From: Methanobacteriota archaeon
GTDB lineage: Bacteria > Bacteroidota > Bacteroidia > Flavobacteriales_D > Sanyastnellaceae
DNA: 58,533 nt
NCBI GenBank assembly: GCA_002723115.1
Contig: PBNL01000009.1
Span: 1-58,533, forward strand
Direction: 5' to 3'
Both the position numbers and the translations under genes were made by a program. The notes under the pieces were generated by a model. The model did no database searches. It saw nothing but the letters and a program-made list of their open reading frames with translations, and was not told the DNA's origin. Below are positions 25,273 to 35,490 of this stretch, one piece after another (the first letter of the stretch is position 1; every line of letters begins with the position of its first letter).

Positions 25273-26964
25273 TTACAGTCCTAACTCAATACCATCAAAT
25301 TCTAAATCTGCATTTGCTTTAGACTCTAGAGAAGAGTCCTTAGTAAGAGCAGCGTCAAGGTTTGATTTAACTCCTGCGTCATCTCCAAGACGAGCACAAC
25401 AGATTGCCATAACGTAGCTAGCAATAGCTCCATCGTCGTTAGAGTTGTTTAGAGTAGTCTTTGCGCCTTTAGCATCTCCCTTAAGAAGCTTAGCTAGTGC
25501 AAGGTTAACAGTGTTTGACCCGCTCATGCTAGAGATAGCTGACCCGTAGTTACCATTAGTAATAGCAACAAGACCTTTGTTGTAACTAGTCTCAGGATTA
25601 GAGCCTGCCTTAGCTAAAAGAGAAGCAGCATCTTCCATACGACCTTCTTGACGAGCTATAGCTCCAAGGTTGTTAAGAACAGCTTTATTACCAGCATCTA
25701 AGCTGTGAGCCTTGTTAAATGCTTCTTTCGCCTGATTGTTACGACCCATTTCCATTAAACAAACACCACTGTTGTTGTGACCTCTTAAATCACCTGAATG
25801 AAGAGAAGCACAAGATGAGTAGATAGCGTATTTGTCATCAAGATCGTCAAAAAGAGTGGCACTGTAAAGAAGCTCTTCAACAGTAAGAGTTTCAGGAGCA
25901 GACTTACAAAGATCAATTAGTTCTTCGTCAGTGTAGCCTTCAACTGTGTAGTCAAGAGCAATCATAGAACGACGAAGTGAAGGAAGAATTCTTTCCTCAA
26001 TTTCAGAGTATGTCTTAGCAATGTTGCGAATCTCTTCTTCACGCTTGTTCTTGTCAGTGTACATCTCTAGAACACGGATGATTAGATCCTTGTCTGCGAT
26101 GTCAGAAGACTTCATTAGCTTTTTGAAACCTTCCCAGTCCTCACCTTTGGCAACAAGGTTTGCGAAGTCTTCAGCTGTTTCAACTCTAGCTCTTCTCAAC
26201 TCTCTCTGAAGAGATCTGTGTGCTGATGATGCTCTATCAGCAGCAAGGTCTTCGTTCAAGCTAATCTCACCCTCTGGAGAAGCGTAAGCCTCAATTGTAA
26301 CTCCAGTAACAGACACACTGTCTGCAGTTGCAGCAAGAGTAAATAACGCTTTCATAGCTGCCCACTCGTCTGTCTTAGTCTCTCTAGACTTTACAACAGA
26401 ACTATTGTAGTCGTAGTTGATTTCGTCATTGTGTGTGTAAGAGATAGTTCTTTGGAAACGATCAGGAGTGATCATAAACTTGTCGTCAGGTTGAACAAGG
26501 TTTGGTGTAGTAATAACACCCTTACAAAGGAAGTAAGGTTCAAAATCTACAACGCTTTCACCCTTCTTACCTCTAATTCTCAATTCTAAGTGAGAAGCGT
26601 CTTCCATTACGTCTTGGTATGGAATGCTCGCATTATAAGTGAAAGATTTTCCTACTTCGTAAGAAACAACTGTGTAGTTTCCAGCAGCATCTTCACCTTG
26701 GAAGCCTTCAGTTTCAAAAGCAGCTTCGCCACCTTCCCAAACAAGGACAGGAGTAGCTTCAAGGATTACTTTTTTGCCAAAGTATTTAGCAGGAAAGTTT
26801 CCAGTAATAGTAACCTCAACGTTTCCTCCTTGAAGGATAAGCGTCTCAGGTTCAACAGAAAGGCCAACTGTGTCTAAGGCTTTTTCCATAGAGCCAAGGC
26901 CTGCGCAGCCAGCTAAAAAGATAGCTACTGCTATTGCAATAAATGTAGAGTTTGATTGTAGCAT
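25273..26964 (-). CDS. Lipoprotein with OmpA-like segment and TPR repeats
   Basis: 563 residues. The N-terminus is a lipoprotein signal with lipobox LAGC at residues 18-21 (AVAIFLAGCAGLG). A beta-rich region follows (VEVTITGNFPAKYFGKKVILEATP), then around residue 220 a segment like the OmpA C-terminal fold (GVTIEAYASPEGEISLNEDLAADRASSA) and a helical stretch. The last 200 residues hold TPR units (GHNNSGVCLMEMGRNNQAKEAFNKAH, LNNLGAIARQEGRMEDAASLL). It is probably held to the outer membrane facing the periplasm. Exact role unknown; similar proteins occur throughout Bacteroidota. It has its own promoter. Confidence 0.75.
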   Translation of the reverse strand: MLQSNSTFIAIAVAIFLAGCAGLGSMEKALDTVGLSVEPETLILQGGNVEVTITGNFPAKYFGKKVILEATPVLVWEGGEAAFETEGFQGEDAAGNYTVVSYEVGKSFTYNASIPYQDVMEDASHLELRIRGKKGESVVDFEPYFLCKGVITTPNLVQPDDKFMITPDRFQRTISYTHNDEINYDYNSSVVKSRETKTDEWAAMKALFTLAATADSVSVTGVTIEAYASPEGEISLNEDLAADRASSAHRSLQRELRRARVETAEDFANLVAKGEDWEGFKKLMKSSDIADKDLIIRVLEMYTDKNKREEEIRNIAKTYSEIEERILPSLRRSMIALDYTVEGYTDEELIDLCKSAPETLTVEELLYSATLFDDLDDKYAIYSSCASLHSGDLRGHNNSGVCLMEMGRNNQAKEAFNKAHSLDAGNKAVLNNLGAIARQEGRMEDAASLLAKAGSNPETSYNKGLVAITNGNYGSAISSMSGSNTVNLALAKLLKGDAKGAKTTLNNSNDDGAIASYVMAICCARLGDDAGVKSNLDAALTKDSSLESKANADLEFDGIELGL

Positions 26965-27001
26965 GCGAGTAATTAGGTTTGTGAATCGCAGATTATTAAA
27001 G

Positions 27002-27036
27002 CAAAATTAGTGTAAAAAGTAAAGGGTAGAAGACAA
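27002..27036 (-). promoter_or_regulatory. Promoter of the OmpA/TPR lipoprotein gene
   Basis: On the minus strand a TTTG (about 27034-27037) is followed after about 24 nt by TAATTTTG (27002-27009), a full match to the -7 box. The spacing is a little above the usual 17-23 nt. The box is 37 nt before the ATG. Confidence 0.6.
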
Positions 27037-27042
27037 AATATA

Positions 27043-27996
27043 TTAAGCTGTCACAACTCCCATGTTAGAAAACTTGCGTATTCTTTGTGAGATTCTTTTA
27101 TCGGGACCTTGCTTCATAAGTGAGTCTATATTTTCAATCAATACTTTCTTTAAAGTATCGAACATTTCTTCTCTGTTATTATGAGCTCCACCAAGTGGTT
27201 CAGGGATGATGTCATCTATTAAACCTAGCTCTTGCATATCATCACCTGTAAGCTTTAGGGCTTCAGCAGCTGTGATTTTATGATCCCAAGATTTCCAAAG
27301 AATAGATGAACAAGATTCTGGAGAAATCACACTATACCAAGTGTTTTCCAACATCATCACCTTATCTCCGATACCAATTCCAAGTGCTCCACCTGATGCT
27401 CCTTCACCGATAATGATGCAAATAATTGGCACCTTAAGCTGAACCATTTCGATTAGGTTACGAGCAATCGCTTCACCCTGACCTCTTTCCTCAGCCTCTA
27501 ATCCAGGATATGCTCCAGGAGTGTCAATGAGAGTAACAACTGGTCTGTTGAATTTCTCAGCTAGTTTCATAAGCCTTAATGCTTTCCTGTAGCCTTCAGG
27601 ATTTGCCATCCCAAAGTTTCTGTACTGCCTTTGCTTTGTATTAGCACCCTTTTGCTGGCCGATGAACATTACAGGTCTTCCATCTAAATCACCGAAACCT
27701 CCAACCATAGCCTTGTCGTCTTTAACTGTTCTATCTCCGTGAAGTTCCATAAATGAACCATCAGTAATAGCATGAACGTAGTCTAGAGTATAAGGACGGT
27801 CTGGGTGTCTACTTACAAGAACTCTTTCCCATGGAGTGAGTTTCCCGTAGATTTCTTTAGTGACTTCTTCTATTTTGGCTTCTAGCTCAACAATAGTAGT
27901 CGTCATATCAAGGTCGTTGTTGTCCTCGATGTCTTTTGCCTTGTCAAGTTGCTCTCTTAGAGTCTTGATAGGCTCTTCGAATTCTAGATAATTCAT
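27043..27996 (-). CDS. accA: Acetyl-CoA carboxylase carboxyltransferase, alpha subunit
   Basis: Transfers the carboxyl group from biotin to acetyl-CoA in fatty acid synthesis. The 317-residue product has the N-terminal helical domain ([16 protein letters not shown]) and the carboxyltransferase core with [77 protein letters not shown] and [16 protein letters not shown], all typical. The start codon overlaps the stop of the menC-menE-rdgB fusion by 4 nt (ATGA), so it seems to be the last gene of the menaquinone operon. This ties a lipid gene to quinone genes. Confidence 0.97.
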   Translation of the reverse strand: MNYLEFEEPIKTLREQLDKAKDIEDNNDLDMTTTIVELEAKIEEVTKEIYGKLTPWERVLVSRHPDRPYTLDYVHAITDGSFMELHGDRTVKDDKAMVGGFGDLDGRPVMFIGQQKGANTKQRQYRNFGMANPEGYRKALRLMKLAEKFNRPVVTLIDTPGAYPGLEAEERGQGEAIARNLIEMVQLKVPIICIIIGEGASGGALGIGIGDKVMMLENTWYSVISPESCSSILWKSWDHKITAAEALKLTGDDMQELGLIDDIIPEPLGGAHNNREEMFDTLKKVLIENIDSLMKQGPDKRISQRIRKFSNMGVVTA

Positions 27997-30590
27997 TGGT
28001 GCAAAGATGATAAAAAGTCGAGCATTTCCCTAATAGCAATGCCCCTATGACTGATTTTATTTTTCTCGTCTCCAGTCATTTCTGAAAACGTCCTAGTTTC
28101 ATTAATGGGAATAAACACTGGGTCGTAACCAAATCCTTCAGTGCCAGACTTTTCCAGCGCTATTTTTCCAGAGCAAACCCCCTCTATTAACTTCTCATTA
28201 TCGCCAGTAATAATGTGAATTGCAGTCCTAAATTGAGCACTTCTGTCGTTACTCCCTGCTTTATCTAATTCACTAAGCAAATGTGACATGTTTGCATCGG
28301 CATTTTTCTCTGGTCCACCATACCTAGCAGTATAAACTCCAGGAGCTCCATTTAGAGCTTTCACCTCAAGACCTGTATCGTCAGCAAAACAATCGTAACC
28401 ATAATTTTCCTTGACGTATCTCGCCTTTAGAGCAGCATTGCCTTCAAGAGTGTCAGCAGTTTCAGGAATATCCTCATTACAGCCAATGTCTGGAAGGGAT
28501 TTTACAATGTATTTACCCTCTAGCAATCGAGCGACTTCCTTTGCTTTGTTTGGGTTTCCTGTTGCAAAAACAATAACGGGCAGATCATTAGCCATTTCCT
28601 TTCTCAAAATTTTCCCAGCAGTATTTCTGTGAATTAGACCAAACTTAAAAACCCTAGGCCTTTCCTTATCACTCACAACACTTTCAACTTTTCCAATTAA
28701 CTCTTCAAGTTCTTCAGTACTAGGTTGAGATATGTCAATTCTCAATGCCACACATTGCCCATATTCCTCGTGATCAACTCCGTAAACAGCAAGATCTTCA
28801 TCTATTACTGTGCGTAATTTCTCTTCGATTTTCTCAGGGTTAAATTTCAATCCTCCAGAATTGATGGTGTCGCTGTGACGGCCAAGCCAAATGAACTCAT
28901 TTCCTTTTACCTCCGCGAGGTCATCAGTCAAAATCGAATGTACTCCGCGTTGAGGTGAGTTTATGATGAGTCTTCCTGCCTCAGTAGAAAGTTCAATCCC
29001 TGGGAGGGCGGTGAATCGTTCTTCGCCGTGTTTGCGGAGTGCAATGTGGGTAATGGTTTCAGTCATACCAAACCCTTCGTAAACGTCAAGGCCTTCTGTG
29101 ATTAATGAGGTGGGAGTGGGGGAGCCGCCGAGGAGGAGTTTGTCGATGTTGTTGAGTGAGACATGGGCTTTGAGGGCTTGGTGCGGGGTTAGGGCGGCGA
29201 ATTGGGCTTTGGGAAGTGGCGAAGAGATGCTGGGGTTGATAGCGATGAGATTGAGGTCGCCGACGATGGCGCGGATGAGCATCATTTTGCCTGCGATGAA
29301 GTCAATGGGGAGGGCGAGGACAGCACTGTCGCCTGGGGTGAGGTCGAAGTAGGTTAGGGTTTGCTGGGCGCTGTGGGTGGCAGCTTGCCGAGAGTGGGTG
29401 ATGAGTTTGGGTTCGCCGGTGGAGCCGGAGGTGGAGCAGGTGAGGGGAGCGTCAGTGTTAAACCAAAACTCTAAAAAATCGGCAATGCCCGAGGTCCAGT
29501 TTGGTCCGTGTTGCTCCAGGAGTTGGGCGCCTTCAGCTGTAAGAGGGTAGTGCTTTTGGTCAACTGTTATCTTAGGGACGTGCCAGATTTTTCCTTCTGA
29601 GATTTTTAGTGTGGCTGGAGTGTTGTTGGTGTAGAGGCTGCCAGTACCGAGGCCTGAAACTCCCACGCACAGATTAGAGGTTGCGGCTTTGTGTGCCGTC
29701 CAATCTGCTATGGCTTGTAGGCCGATGTTAGATTCAAGGGCTGAGGTTGACCACCATGAAATACCTCGGGCTTCTGCAAGGTCTATCCACTTGTTTGCAA
29801 CATCAAGACCTCCCAATAGGCTTGGTTTGAGAATGATGAACTGTGGCTTAATGGCATCAAGTAACTGTGCCATCTCTGATTCATCATTGATGCCAATCAA
29901 TTCCTCATCTAATGCAATAGGGATGGGGCTTTTCTGGCAGATGCGGTGCATCAGGGAGGTTTGGCCTGCAGCAATAGGCTGCTCCAAGCTGTGGATGTCG
30001 AAGTGCGACAATTGCTCCAACTTTTCTAACACATCCTCACCAAATGCGCCATTAGCATCGAGCCTCAAAGCGTATTCAGGATAAGGGCAAATCTCTCTTG
30101 TTCGCTTTAAAATCTGGAGCTCATCTTCGAAATCTAGAGCTCCTATTTTAAGCTTTATCGTCTTAAACCCCTTCGACTTCAACTCCTCCACCTGCGCCAG
30201 CATCTCCTCCCCAGATCCCATCCACACCAAACCATTGATGTCCATCCCCTCAGCCCCCCTAGAAAACCCTGTTTCAGGCAACTCATCATGAAGTTCATTA
30301 AGAATCATCTCCGCAGCAAATCGCACCGACGCGGTTTCTATATCGTTGAGATCAAGAGTATCCCCACCAACTAGTCGCTCTAATTCCGCAACCGCCTCAC
30401 CCTCTGTTTCACGGCTCAACCCAGGAATCAACGAGCACTCCCCAATAGCAATCCTCCCGTCAATTGTAGTAGCCCTCAAATAATAGCATGGCTTTTTGAT
30501 GAGGGTGTCGCGCGAGGTTTGGGCCGGCTTCTTGAAAATCAGCGGCCTTGACTCGAAGTCGATTTTCAGATTTGAAATAGGGGAGAGCAC
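27993..30590 (-). CDS. menC-menE-rdgB: Three-enzyme fusion: o-succinylbenzoate synthase, o-succinylbenzoate-CoA ligase and XTP/dITP pyrophosphatase
   Basis: 865 residues from GTG 30590 in one unbroken frame. Residues about 1-345 are MenC (enolase fold) with the catalytic KLKIG lysine, [18 protein letters not shown] and ILKPS. Residues about 365-665 are a short MenE: AMP-binding [16 protein letters not shown], the [21 protein letters not shown] hinge and the [10 protein letters not shown] lysine. Residues 666-865 are RdgB/HAM1, which clears [49 protein letters not shown] and [10 protein letters not shown]. All active-site motifs look intact. Residue 666 is Met (ATG at 28595), so RdgB of 200 residues could also be made by internal initiation. 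It starts 2 nt after menA and overlaps accA by 4 nt. Confidence 0.9.
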   Translation of the reverse strand: MLSPISNLKIDFESRPLIFKKPAQTSRDTLIKKPCYYLRATTIDGRIAIGECSLIPGLSRETEGEAVAELERLVGGDTLDLNDIETASVRFAAEMILNELHDELPETGFSRGAEGMDINGLVWMGSGEEMLAQVEELKSKGFKTIKLKIGALDFEDELQILKRTREICPYPEYALRLDANGAFGEDVLEKLEQLSHFDIHSLEQPIAAGQTSLMHRICQKSPIPIALDEELIGINDESEMAQLLDAIKPQFIILKPSLLGGLDVANKWIDLAEARGISWWSTSALESNIGLQAIADWTAHKAATSNLCVGVSGLGTGSLYTNNTPATLKISEGKIWHVPKITVDQKHYPLTAEGAQLLEQHGPNWTSGIADFLEFWFNTDAPLTCSTSGSTGEPKLITHSRQAATHSAQQTLTYFDLTPGDSAVLALPIDFIAGKMMLIRAIVGDLNLIAINPSISSPLPKAQFAALTPHQALKAHVSLNNIDKLLLGGSPTPTSLITEGLDVYEGFGMTETITHIALRKHGEERFTALPGIELSTEAGRLIINSPQRGVHSILTDDLAEVKGNEFIWLGRHSDTINSGGLKFNPEKIEEKLRTVIDEDLAVYGVDHEEYGQCVALRIDISQPSTEELEELIGKVESVVSDKERPRVFKFGLIHRNTAGKILRKEMANDLPVIVFATGNPNKAKEVARLLEGKYIVKSLPDIGCNEDIPETADTLEGNAALKARYVKENYGYDCFADDTGLEVKALNGAPGVYTARYGGPEKNADANMSHLLSELDKAGSNDRSAQFRTAIHIITGDNEKLIEGVCSGKIALEKSGTEGFGYDPVFIPINETRTFSEMTGDEKNKISHRGIAIREMLDFLSSLHQ

Positions 30591-30592
30591 GA

Positions 30593-31486
30593 CTAAAGAG
30601 TTGCAGTCATTAACATGAACATTCCTGTGACGAATGCAAATAGGGCGACTTTTTTGAGTTCTGGGTCTAGGTTTTTTGCTTCCTTATTATTCCAAACAAA
30701 AACAAGGTTCTTCATGCACACCAAAGCGATCAAAGCATACCACATCAGGCCCTTCCAATCCTGCAAAAACCACAGCATACAACCCCATGCAATGACCAAA
30801 ACTGTGGCGTGATACTTCTTTGCATTGTCAGGCCCCATCTTCACTACCAATGTGTTTTTGCCAGCTGCTTTATCCCCGTCGTGGTCGCGCATATTGTTCA
30901 AATTCAAAACAGCGACGGCCATCAGTCCGGAAAAAGTGGCGGGTAGGAGCCAGCTGGTTTGGACTTCGTGGGAGAGAAGAAATGCAACTCCAAGCACTCC
31001 AACGTATCCAAAAAACAGCAACACAAATAGATCCCCCAACCCCCTGTAACCATAAGCGCTCTTGCCCATGGTGTACTTGAACGCCGCTGCAATAGCAGCC
31101 ACACCTAATATCACGAGCCCCACAGAGCTCAAATCCACCCCGACTTCTCGGAACGACACAAACACGGTAGCACACCCGGCCACAAAGATCACAACGGAAT
31201 TAAATATCAGCTTAGCTCTCATTTCGGCTGGCGTAATTTCGCCAGAAGCCAAAGCTCGGTCGGGCCTATTATCCCCGTCCGTCCCCTTCATAAAGTCGCC
31301 GTAATCATTGGCGAAGTTTGCCAGGGTCTGAAGCTTTACAACAACAAAAAATGCAAGGCCCAAAACTAGCCACGAAGCCTCCGGATTCGCTTGGAAACCC
31401 ACAGCGCCTCCTATCAAAACACAAGTTGTTGCTAGGGGCAGGGTGCGCGGGCGAGCTGCTTTAATCCAAGCCTGGATTCTAGCCAT
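30593..31486 (-). CDS. menA: 1,4-dihydroxy-2-naphthoate polyprenyltransferase
   Basis: Membrane prenyltransferase (UbiA superfamily) that attaches the isoprenoid tail in menaquinone synthesis. The 297-residue product has about eight to nine predicted membrane helices. The prenyl-diphosphate/Mg2+ site is in the first loop (ANFANDYGDFMKGTDGDNRPDRAL), and the second Asp motif follows in NLNNMRDHDGDKAAGKNTL. The N-terminal IKAARPRTLPLATT is typical of MenA. It sits 3 nt after menB and 2 nt before the fusion gene. Confidence 0.95.
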   Translation of the reverse strand: MARIQAWIKAARPRTLPLATTCVLIGGAVGFQANPEASWLVLGLAFFVVVKLQTLANFANDYGDFMKGTDGDNRPDRALASGEITPAEMRAKLIFNSVVIFVAGCATVFVSFREVGVDLSSVGLVILGVAAIAAAFKYTMGKSAYGYRGLGDLFVLLFFGYVGVLGVAFLLSHEVQTSWLLPATFSGLMAVAVLNLNNMRDHDGDKAAGKNTLVVKMGPDNAKKYHATVLVIAWGCMLWFLQDWKGLMWYALIALVCMKNLVFVWNNKEAKNLDPELKKVALFAFVTGMFMLMTATL

Positions 31487-31489
31487 TTA

Positions 31490-32311
31490 TCAAGGGAATT
31501 TGGGGTATTTCTGGAAGTTTGGCTCCCTCTTTTCTAAGAAAGCTTGCTTTCCCTCTTGCGCTTCCTCCATCAGGTAGTACATAAGAGTAGCATCTCCAGC
31601 AAAGTCCATCAATCCTCTCTGACCATCTAGCTCAGCATTCAATCCACGCTTGATCATTCTTACAGCAAGAGGCGATCTCTTTAAGATAGTCTTACACCAC
31701 TCAACTGTTGTATCTTCAAGCTTATCCAATGGCACTACTGTATTTACAAGCCCCATCTTTTCTGCCTCAGCAGCTGAATATTGATTGCAAAGGAACCAAA
31801 TCTCACGAGCCTTCTTCTGTCCCACAATAGAAGCCAAGTAGCTAGATCCAAACCCAGCGTCAAAACTTCCAACCTTAGGACCAGTCTGACCAAAAATTGC
31901 ATTATCAGAAGCAATACTCAGGTCGCAAACCACGTGCAGTACGTGCCCTCCACCGATGGCATATCCATTGACCATTGCAATTACTGGCTTAGGAAGTGAT
32001 CTAATTCTCTTATGAAGATCTAGTACGTTCAACCTTGGAACTCCATCCTCGCCGACATAACCGCCTATGCCCTTTACGTTTTGGTCTCCTCCAGAACAAA
32101 ACGCCTTATCACCTTCACCTGTCAGCACAACGACACCCACTTCATTCCTCTCGCGAGCAATGTCCATAGCGTCGATCATCTCAATATTAGTCTCAGGGCG
32201 GAATGCATTGTAAACCTGCGGACGGCAGATAGTAATCTTTGCTATTCCTTCGAAGAATTCAAATCTGATGTCCTCGTATTCCTTGATAGTTGTCCAATTG
32301 CGTTGACTCAT
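31490..32311 (-). CDS. menB: 1,4-dihydroxy-2-naphthoyl-CoA synthase
   Basis: Crotonase-fold enzyme closing the naphthoquinone ring. The 273-residue product contains the MenB-specific stretches [73 protein letters not shown] and an N-terminal [17 protein letters not shown]. The start ATG overlaps the menD stop by 4 nt. The menA start follows after 3 nt, so coupling is tight. Confidence 0.97.
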   Translation of the reverse strand: MSQRNWTTIKEYEDIRFEFFEGIAKITICRPQVYNAFRPETNIEMIDAMDIARERNEVGVVVLTGEGDKAFCSGGDQNVKGIGGYVGEDGVPRLNVLDLHKRIRSLPKPVIAMVNGYAIGGGHVLHVVCDLSIASDNAIFGQTGPKVGSFDAGFGSSYLASIVGQKKAREIWFLCNQYSAAEAEKMGLVNTVVPLDKLEDTTVEWCKTILKRSPLAVRMIKRGLNAELDGQRGLMDFAGDATLMYYLMEEAQEGKQAFLEKREPNFQKYPKFP

Positions 32312-33909
32312 CTCTTTAAAATCGTTTTATAAACTTCAGTACTTGTCGGACCATCAGTAATTACTTCAAGAATTGATACAGTTTCACTCGCTTGCATCGC
32401 CTCAATAGCCGTCAAAGTTTCATCTTTATTCGTTGCACAAAAGTAATTTAGACCGCAGTATTCAGCGGCAGATTTTACACGTGTTCTAGGTTTAGTTTCA
32501 AAGTATTTAACAACCAAGCCCAAACCCTCCGGACCATCCAACCATCTAAATATCTCCCCACCACCATTATTGATTACTACAACTTTCAAATTCGCTGGCA
32601 TTTCCTGAACTGAAGCCAGCCCATTCAAATCATACAAAAACGCCACATCCCCCGTAATCAAAACAACTTCCTCTCCCGACCCCACTGCATCACCAACAGC
32701 AGTAGATGTACACCCATCAATCCCCGCAACACCCCTATTACAGTGATACTTCAATCCCCTAGGACTCTTCACCAACTGTACATATCTAGCCGAAGTAGAG
32801 TTGCTCAGGTGCACACTACACCCCTCACCAACCCCGCTCAAAATCGTCTCAAAAGCGACTACATCAGACCACTCCACACCATCCAACTCCACACTCTTCT
32901 CCAATTCCTTCCACTTCCTCACAAATTCCTCATCACACCTGTGCTTCCCATCAAATTCTCTCAGCCACTCAATCGGATCTGCGTCAATTGTGGTCACTAG
33001 CGACCCCCATGTATCCCAGCCCTTAAAAGTCTGTCCGACGTGATAGTGGTTTGGTCTTTTTTCAATCAAATACTTTCGAAAAGCCTTACTAAGAGTAGGT
33101 GTACCCAAAGTAATCACCACATCCGGCTCCTCAGGCAACTCTCCACGCCCCATCAGCATGTCAGCCGAGTGCACAACGGCATCCCCCCAAATTCCTGACC
33201 ACTTCTCGCAAACCCCTGGCAAGCTCAACTCCAACCCATCCTCATTCCTGTAAAACGGCAACGCCCCAGCCACAACCAAAATCCTAATCCCCTCAACCAT
33301 CAACTCAGCCGGCACACCCGCCCTTACCTTGTTACTCCCCCCAATCTTGATCAGATTCAAACCCAAATCCACTTCCTCCAATCCATACAACGGCTCCTCA
33401 AACGGTACATTAATATGAACTGACGTCCCCTTGGCCGCAGTGTCAAACGCCTTCTTCGCCTCAACAACAATCTCAGCATCCCCCAACTCCAACTCGTCAA
33501 TCAGCACGGCGTGACCACAGTTCTTACCAAAAATCCCAGCCTGAAACACAGATTGTCCGTGCCCCCGTTCGATCACGCGGGTAGGTCTATCAGCAGTAAT
33601 GCTAATCAACGGCACCCTCGCATGAAAGGCCTCGGCGATTGCGGGCCCGTGATTAAGCGCAGCAGTTCCCGAAGTACAGACCACAGCTGCCGGCGTTCCC
33701 GTCCTTAGTCCCAAACCCAAAGCGTAATAAGCAGCCGCCCTCTCATCAATGACCACATGAGTCCGCACCCCCGGGTGCGCGTCAAATGCGATAGTCAAAG
33801 GTGCATTCCTTGAACCAGGACTAATAACGACGTGCTTCAATCCAGATTCGGCTAGCTGTGCTACTAGAACAGATGCTCCTCTGTGATTTGATGTCGCTTT
33901 TTTAGTCAT
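32308..33909 (-). CDS. menD: SEPHCHC synthase MenD
   Basis: Thiamine-diphosphate enzyme that adds 2-oxoglutarate to isochorismate. From the ATG at 33909 the product is 533 residues. It shows [20 protein letters not shown], the ThDP glutamate region [31 protein letters not shown], and a late [14 protein letters not shown] that matches the pyrophosphate-binding end. A TTG two codons earlier is a weaker start. It overlaps menF by 8 nt and menB by 4 nt. The middle of the gene (about 33100-33840) has unusual C-rich plus-strand composition, which is not a coding problem. Confidence 0.95.
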   Translation of the reverse strand: MTKKATSNHRGASVLVAQLAESGLKHVVISPGSRNAPLTIAFDAHPGVRTHVVIDERAAAYYALGLGLRTGTPAAVVCTSGTAALNHGPAIAEAFHARVPLISITADRPTRVIERGHGQSVFQAGIFGKNCGHAVLIDELELGDAEIVVEAKKAFDTAAKGTSVHINVPFEEPLYGLEEVDLGLNLIKIGGSNKVRAGVPAELMVEGIRILVVAGALPFYRNEDGLELSLPGVCEKWSGIWGDAVVHSADMLMGRGELPEEPDVVITLGTPTLSKAFRKYLIEKRPNHYHVGQTFKGWDTWGSLVTTIDADPIEWLREFDGKHRCDEEFVRKWKELEKSVELDGVEWSDVVAFETILSGVGEGCSVHLSNSTSARYVQLVKSPRGLKYHCNRGVAGIDGCTSTAVGDAVGSGEEVVLITGDVAFLYDLNGLASVQEMPANLKVVVINNGGGEIFRWLDGPEGLGLVVKYFETKPRTRVKSAAEYCGLNYFCATNKDETLTAIEAMQASETVSILEVITDGPTSTEVYKTILKR

Positions 33910-34879
33910 TGACAATGGTTGATTGTATGGCAGATAGTTTCGCCTCTGTTTCTTCCCACTCCGAATCTATATCAGAACCCTCAACTATCCCACCTCCAGC
34001 AAATAATTGTATACCGTCGTTTTGCCATTTAGCGCAGCGTAAATTCACATAGTAAGCGCTTCCAGATGCAGATTCTACCCCTAGGTAGCCAGTAAAGTAC
34101 TCTCTGTTAAATCTTTCGTTTTGAGTAATGAAATCGCAAGCTCTTTTGAGAGGTCTTCCACCAACAGCAGGAGTGGGGTGCAGGTTGTTTGCTAGTTCTA
34201 CGATGCTTCCTGTAAGTGAACATCTAAAACGGGTTTCTAGGTGAACTAGGTTTCCGTATTCAAGGTCTTCACGTGGTTCAACTCGTAAATCTGTTGCGCC
34301 GTGATTTTCTAAAATGGCCTTGATATAGTCTGTTACTAGATTTTGCTCTTCGTATTCCTTAGAAGTCCAAGGTGAAGTGGCAATAGATTCCTTTGTTCTT
34401 GTTCCTGCCAGAGATACAGTTTCAACCCTGTTGTCAGAAGCAGCAACTAATAGTTCTGGTGTTGCGCCACACCATACACCAATTCTTGGGTGTTCAATGA
34501 GATAAACAAAGGCGTCCTTATGAGTTTGGCATTTATTCTTAAACGTCTCTTCAGGTGAGAATTCACCTTCAATGCTTTTTACTCTTGAGACCACAACTTT
34601 TTCTAAATCACCAGATTCGATCAAATCCAAGGCGTTTTTCACAGCTATCCTATGCTCATCCCTACTAGTGCTTAACTCCTCGTATTTTTCATCAGTCTCG
34701 ATGGTGCCTTTTTCAGGAAATTTAGCAACAACTACGTGGCCTTTCAATTCTATCGAAGAAAAATTACCGTTGAGTTTAAATGGAACAAATCTGAAGCAAG
34801 AAGTTCCGCTATCAGATGCTTCCATTGTGTAGACGTCTTTTGCTCCAGGTGGGCGCCACCACACTTTTGCACTACTCAT
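33902..34879 (-). CDS. menF: Isochorismate synthase
   Basis: Chorismate-binding enzyme giving isochorismate, the first step of menaquinone synthesis. The 325-residue product is short for the family but contains the core: KVVVSRVKSIEG, AFVYLIEHPRIGVWCGATPELLV, SLAGTR, LRVEPREDLEYGNLVHLETRF, HPTPAVGGRPLKRACDFI and a final YVNLRCAKWQNDGIQLFAGGGIVEGSDIDSEWEETEAKL, carrying the metal-binding glutamates. The reduced N-terminus is common in Bacteroidota. It starts 8 nt inside the end of the thioesterase gene. Confidence 0.93.
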   Translation of the reverse strand: MSSAKVWWRPPGAKDVYTMEASDSGTSCFRFVPFKLNGNFSSIELKGHVVVAKFPEKGTIETDEKYEELSTSRDEHRIAVKNALDLIESGDLEKVVVSRVKSIEGEFSPEETFKNKCQTHKDAFVYLIEHPRIGVWCGATPELLVAASDNRVETVSLAGTRTKESIATSPWTSKEYEEQNLVTDYIKAILENHGATDLRVEPREDLEYGNLVHLETRFRCSLTGSIVELANNLHPTPAVGGRPLKRACDFITQNERFNREYFTGYLGVESASGSAYYVNLRCAKWQNDGIQLFAGGGIVEGSDIDSEWEETEAKLSAIQSTIVND

Positions 34880-35273
34880 TTCGAGGTATAATCATTACAG
34901 TTAACCTCGAAGTGCAAATTAGTTTATCTGATTCGTCGACGATGTCAATAGACCAAACATGCAGTTTCCCACCTCTGTGTTTTATGGTAGCTGTTCCATA
35001 AACCCAGCCTGATTTCACAGATCTAACATGATTTGCATTTATCTCAATACCTACAGCTCCCTTACCTTCTTTCTCAACTAAAAAGTGAGAGCCTATTGAT
35101 CCCAATGTTTCAGCAAGCACAACACTAGCTCCTCCATGTAGAAGGCCATATGGTTGATGAGTTCTAGAATCGACAGGTATTTTGCCCTTAACTAGACCTT
35201 CCTCTACAGATATAACCTCCAAGCCTATTGCTTCTGCAATGGTGTTCAGGCCTAGTTTATTGAGATTTGACAT
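34872..35273 (-). CDS. menI: Hotdog-fold thioesterase, probable DHNA-CoA thioesterase
   Basis: PaaI/MenI-type hotdog thioesterase of 133 residues. The characteristic strand is TRTHQPYGLLHGGASVVLAETLGSIGS with the HGGA loop, followed by AVGIEINANHVRSVKSGWVYG. Being first in the menaquinone operon, it most probably hydrolyses dihydroxynaphthoyl-CoA made by MenB; the substrate is inferred from position. The ATG at 35273 is used; an ATG four codons earlier (35285) is also possible. No MenH-like hydrolase and no methyltransferase MenG are in the window. Confidence 0.85.
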   Translation of the reverse strand: MSNLNKLGLNTIAEAIGLEVISVEEGLVKGKIPVDSRTHQPYGLLHGGASVVLAETLGSIGSHFLVEKEGKGAVGIEINANHVRSVKSGWVYGTATIKHRGGKLHVWSIDIVDESDKLICTSRLTVMIIPRNE

Positions 35274-35295
35274 AAAATATTGCATTTCTGGTACA

Positions 35296-35303
35296 CAAAC
35301 TTA
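35296..35303 (-). promoter_or_regulatory. Probable -7 promoter box of the menaquinone operon
   Basis: The minus strand reads TAAGTTTG, a full match, 10 nt upstream of the ATG at 35285 and 22 nt from that at 35273. A TTTC, not TTTG, lies about 15 nt further up, so the -33 part is weak. Confidence 0.5.
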
Positions 35304-35346
35304 ATTATTTTACCCCCTGAAACCATAGTAAAATCAGGCGATTCGT

Positions 35347-35374
35347 AAAAAAAAGCAACTTTTTTTGAAAAAAA
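35347..35374. promoter_or_regulatory. A/T-tract cluster, probably bent DNA upstream of the men operon
   Basis: Three runs lie in 28 nt: A8 (35347-35354), T7 (35360-35366) and A7 (35368-35374), with TTTTTTTGAAAAAAA making a 15-bp near-palindrome. GCAAC occurs on both sides. Such tracts bend DNA, and this one sits 44 nt from the -7 box of the men operon. Confidence 0.3.
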
Positions 35375-35455
35375 TAGGCAACCCCGTAAAATCACACCCG
35401 TCTTACTGGTGACATGGTCTATGACTATGTTGGTTTCAATTTTCTTGCAGGTATA

Positions 35456-35490
35456 GATAAGGTCCCCTCAAAGGGACCTTATCTTCTTTT
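35456..35490 (+). terminator. Strong hairpin in the rsmG-men intergenic region
   Basis: GATAAGGTCCC and GGGACCTTATC form a perfect 11-bp stem with the 6-nt loop CTCAAA. On the plus strand it is followed by TTCTTTT, a usable U-run. No plus-strand gene precedes it within the 170-nt gap. On the minus strand it lies 26 nt after the rsmG stop but lacks a T-run, so it could end rsmG transcription weakly or act for an unseen plus-strand RNA. Confidence 0.7.
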
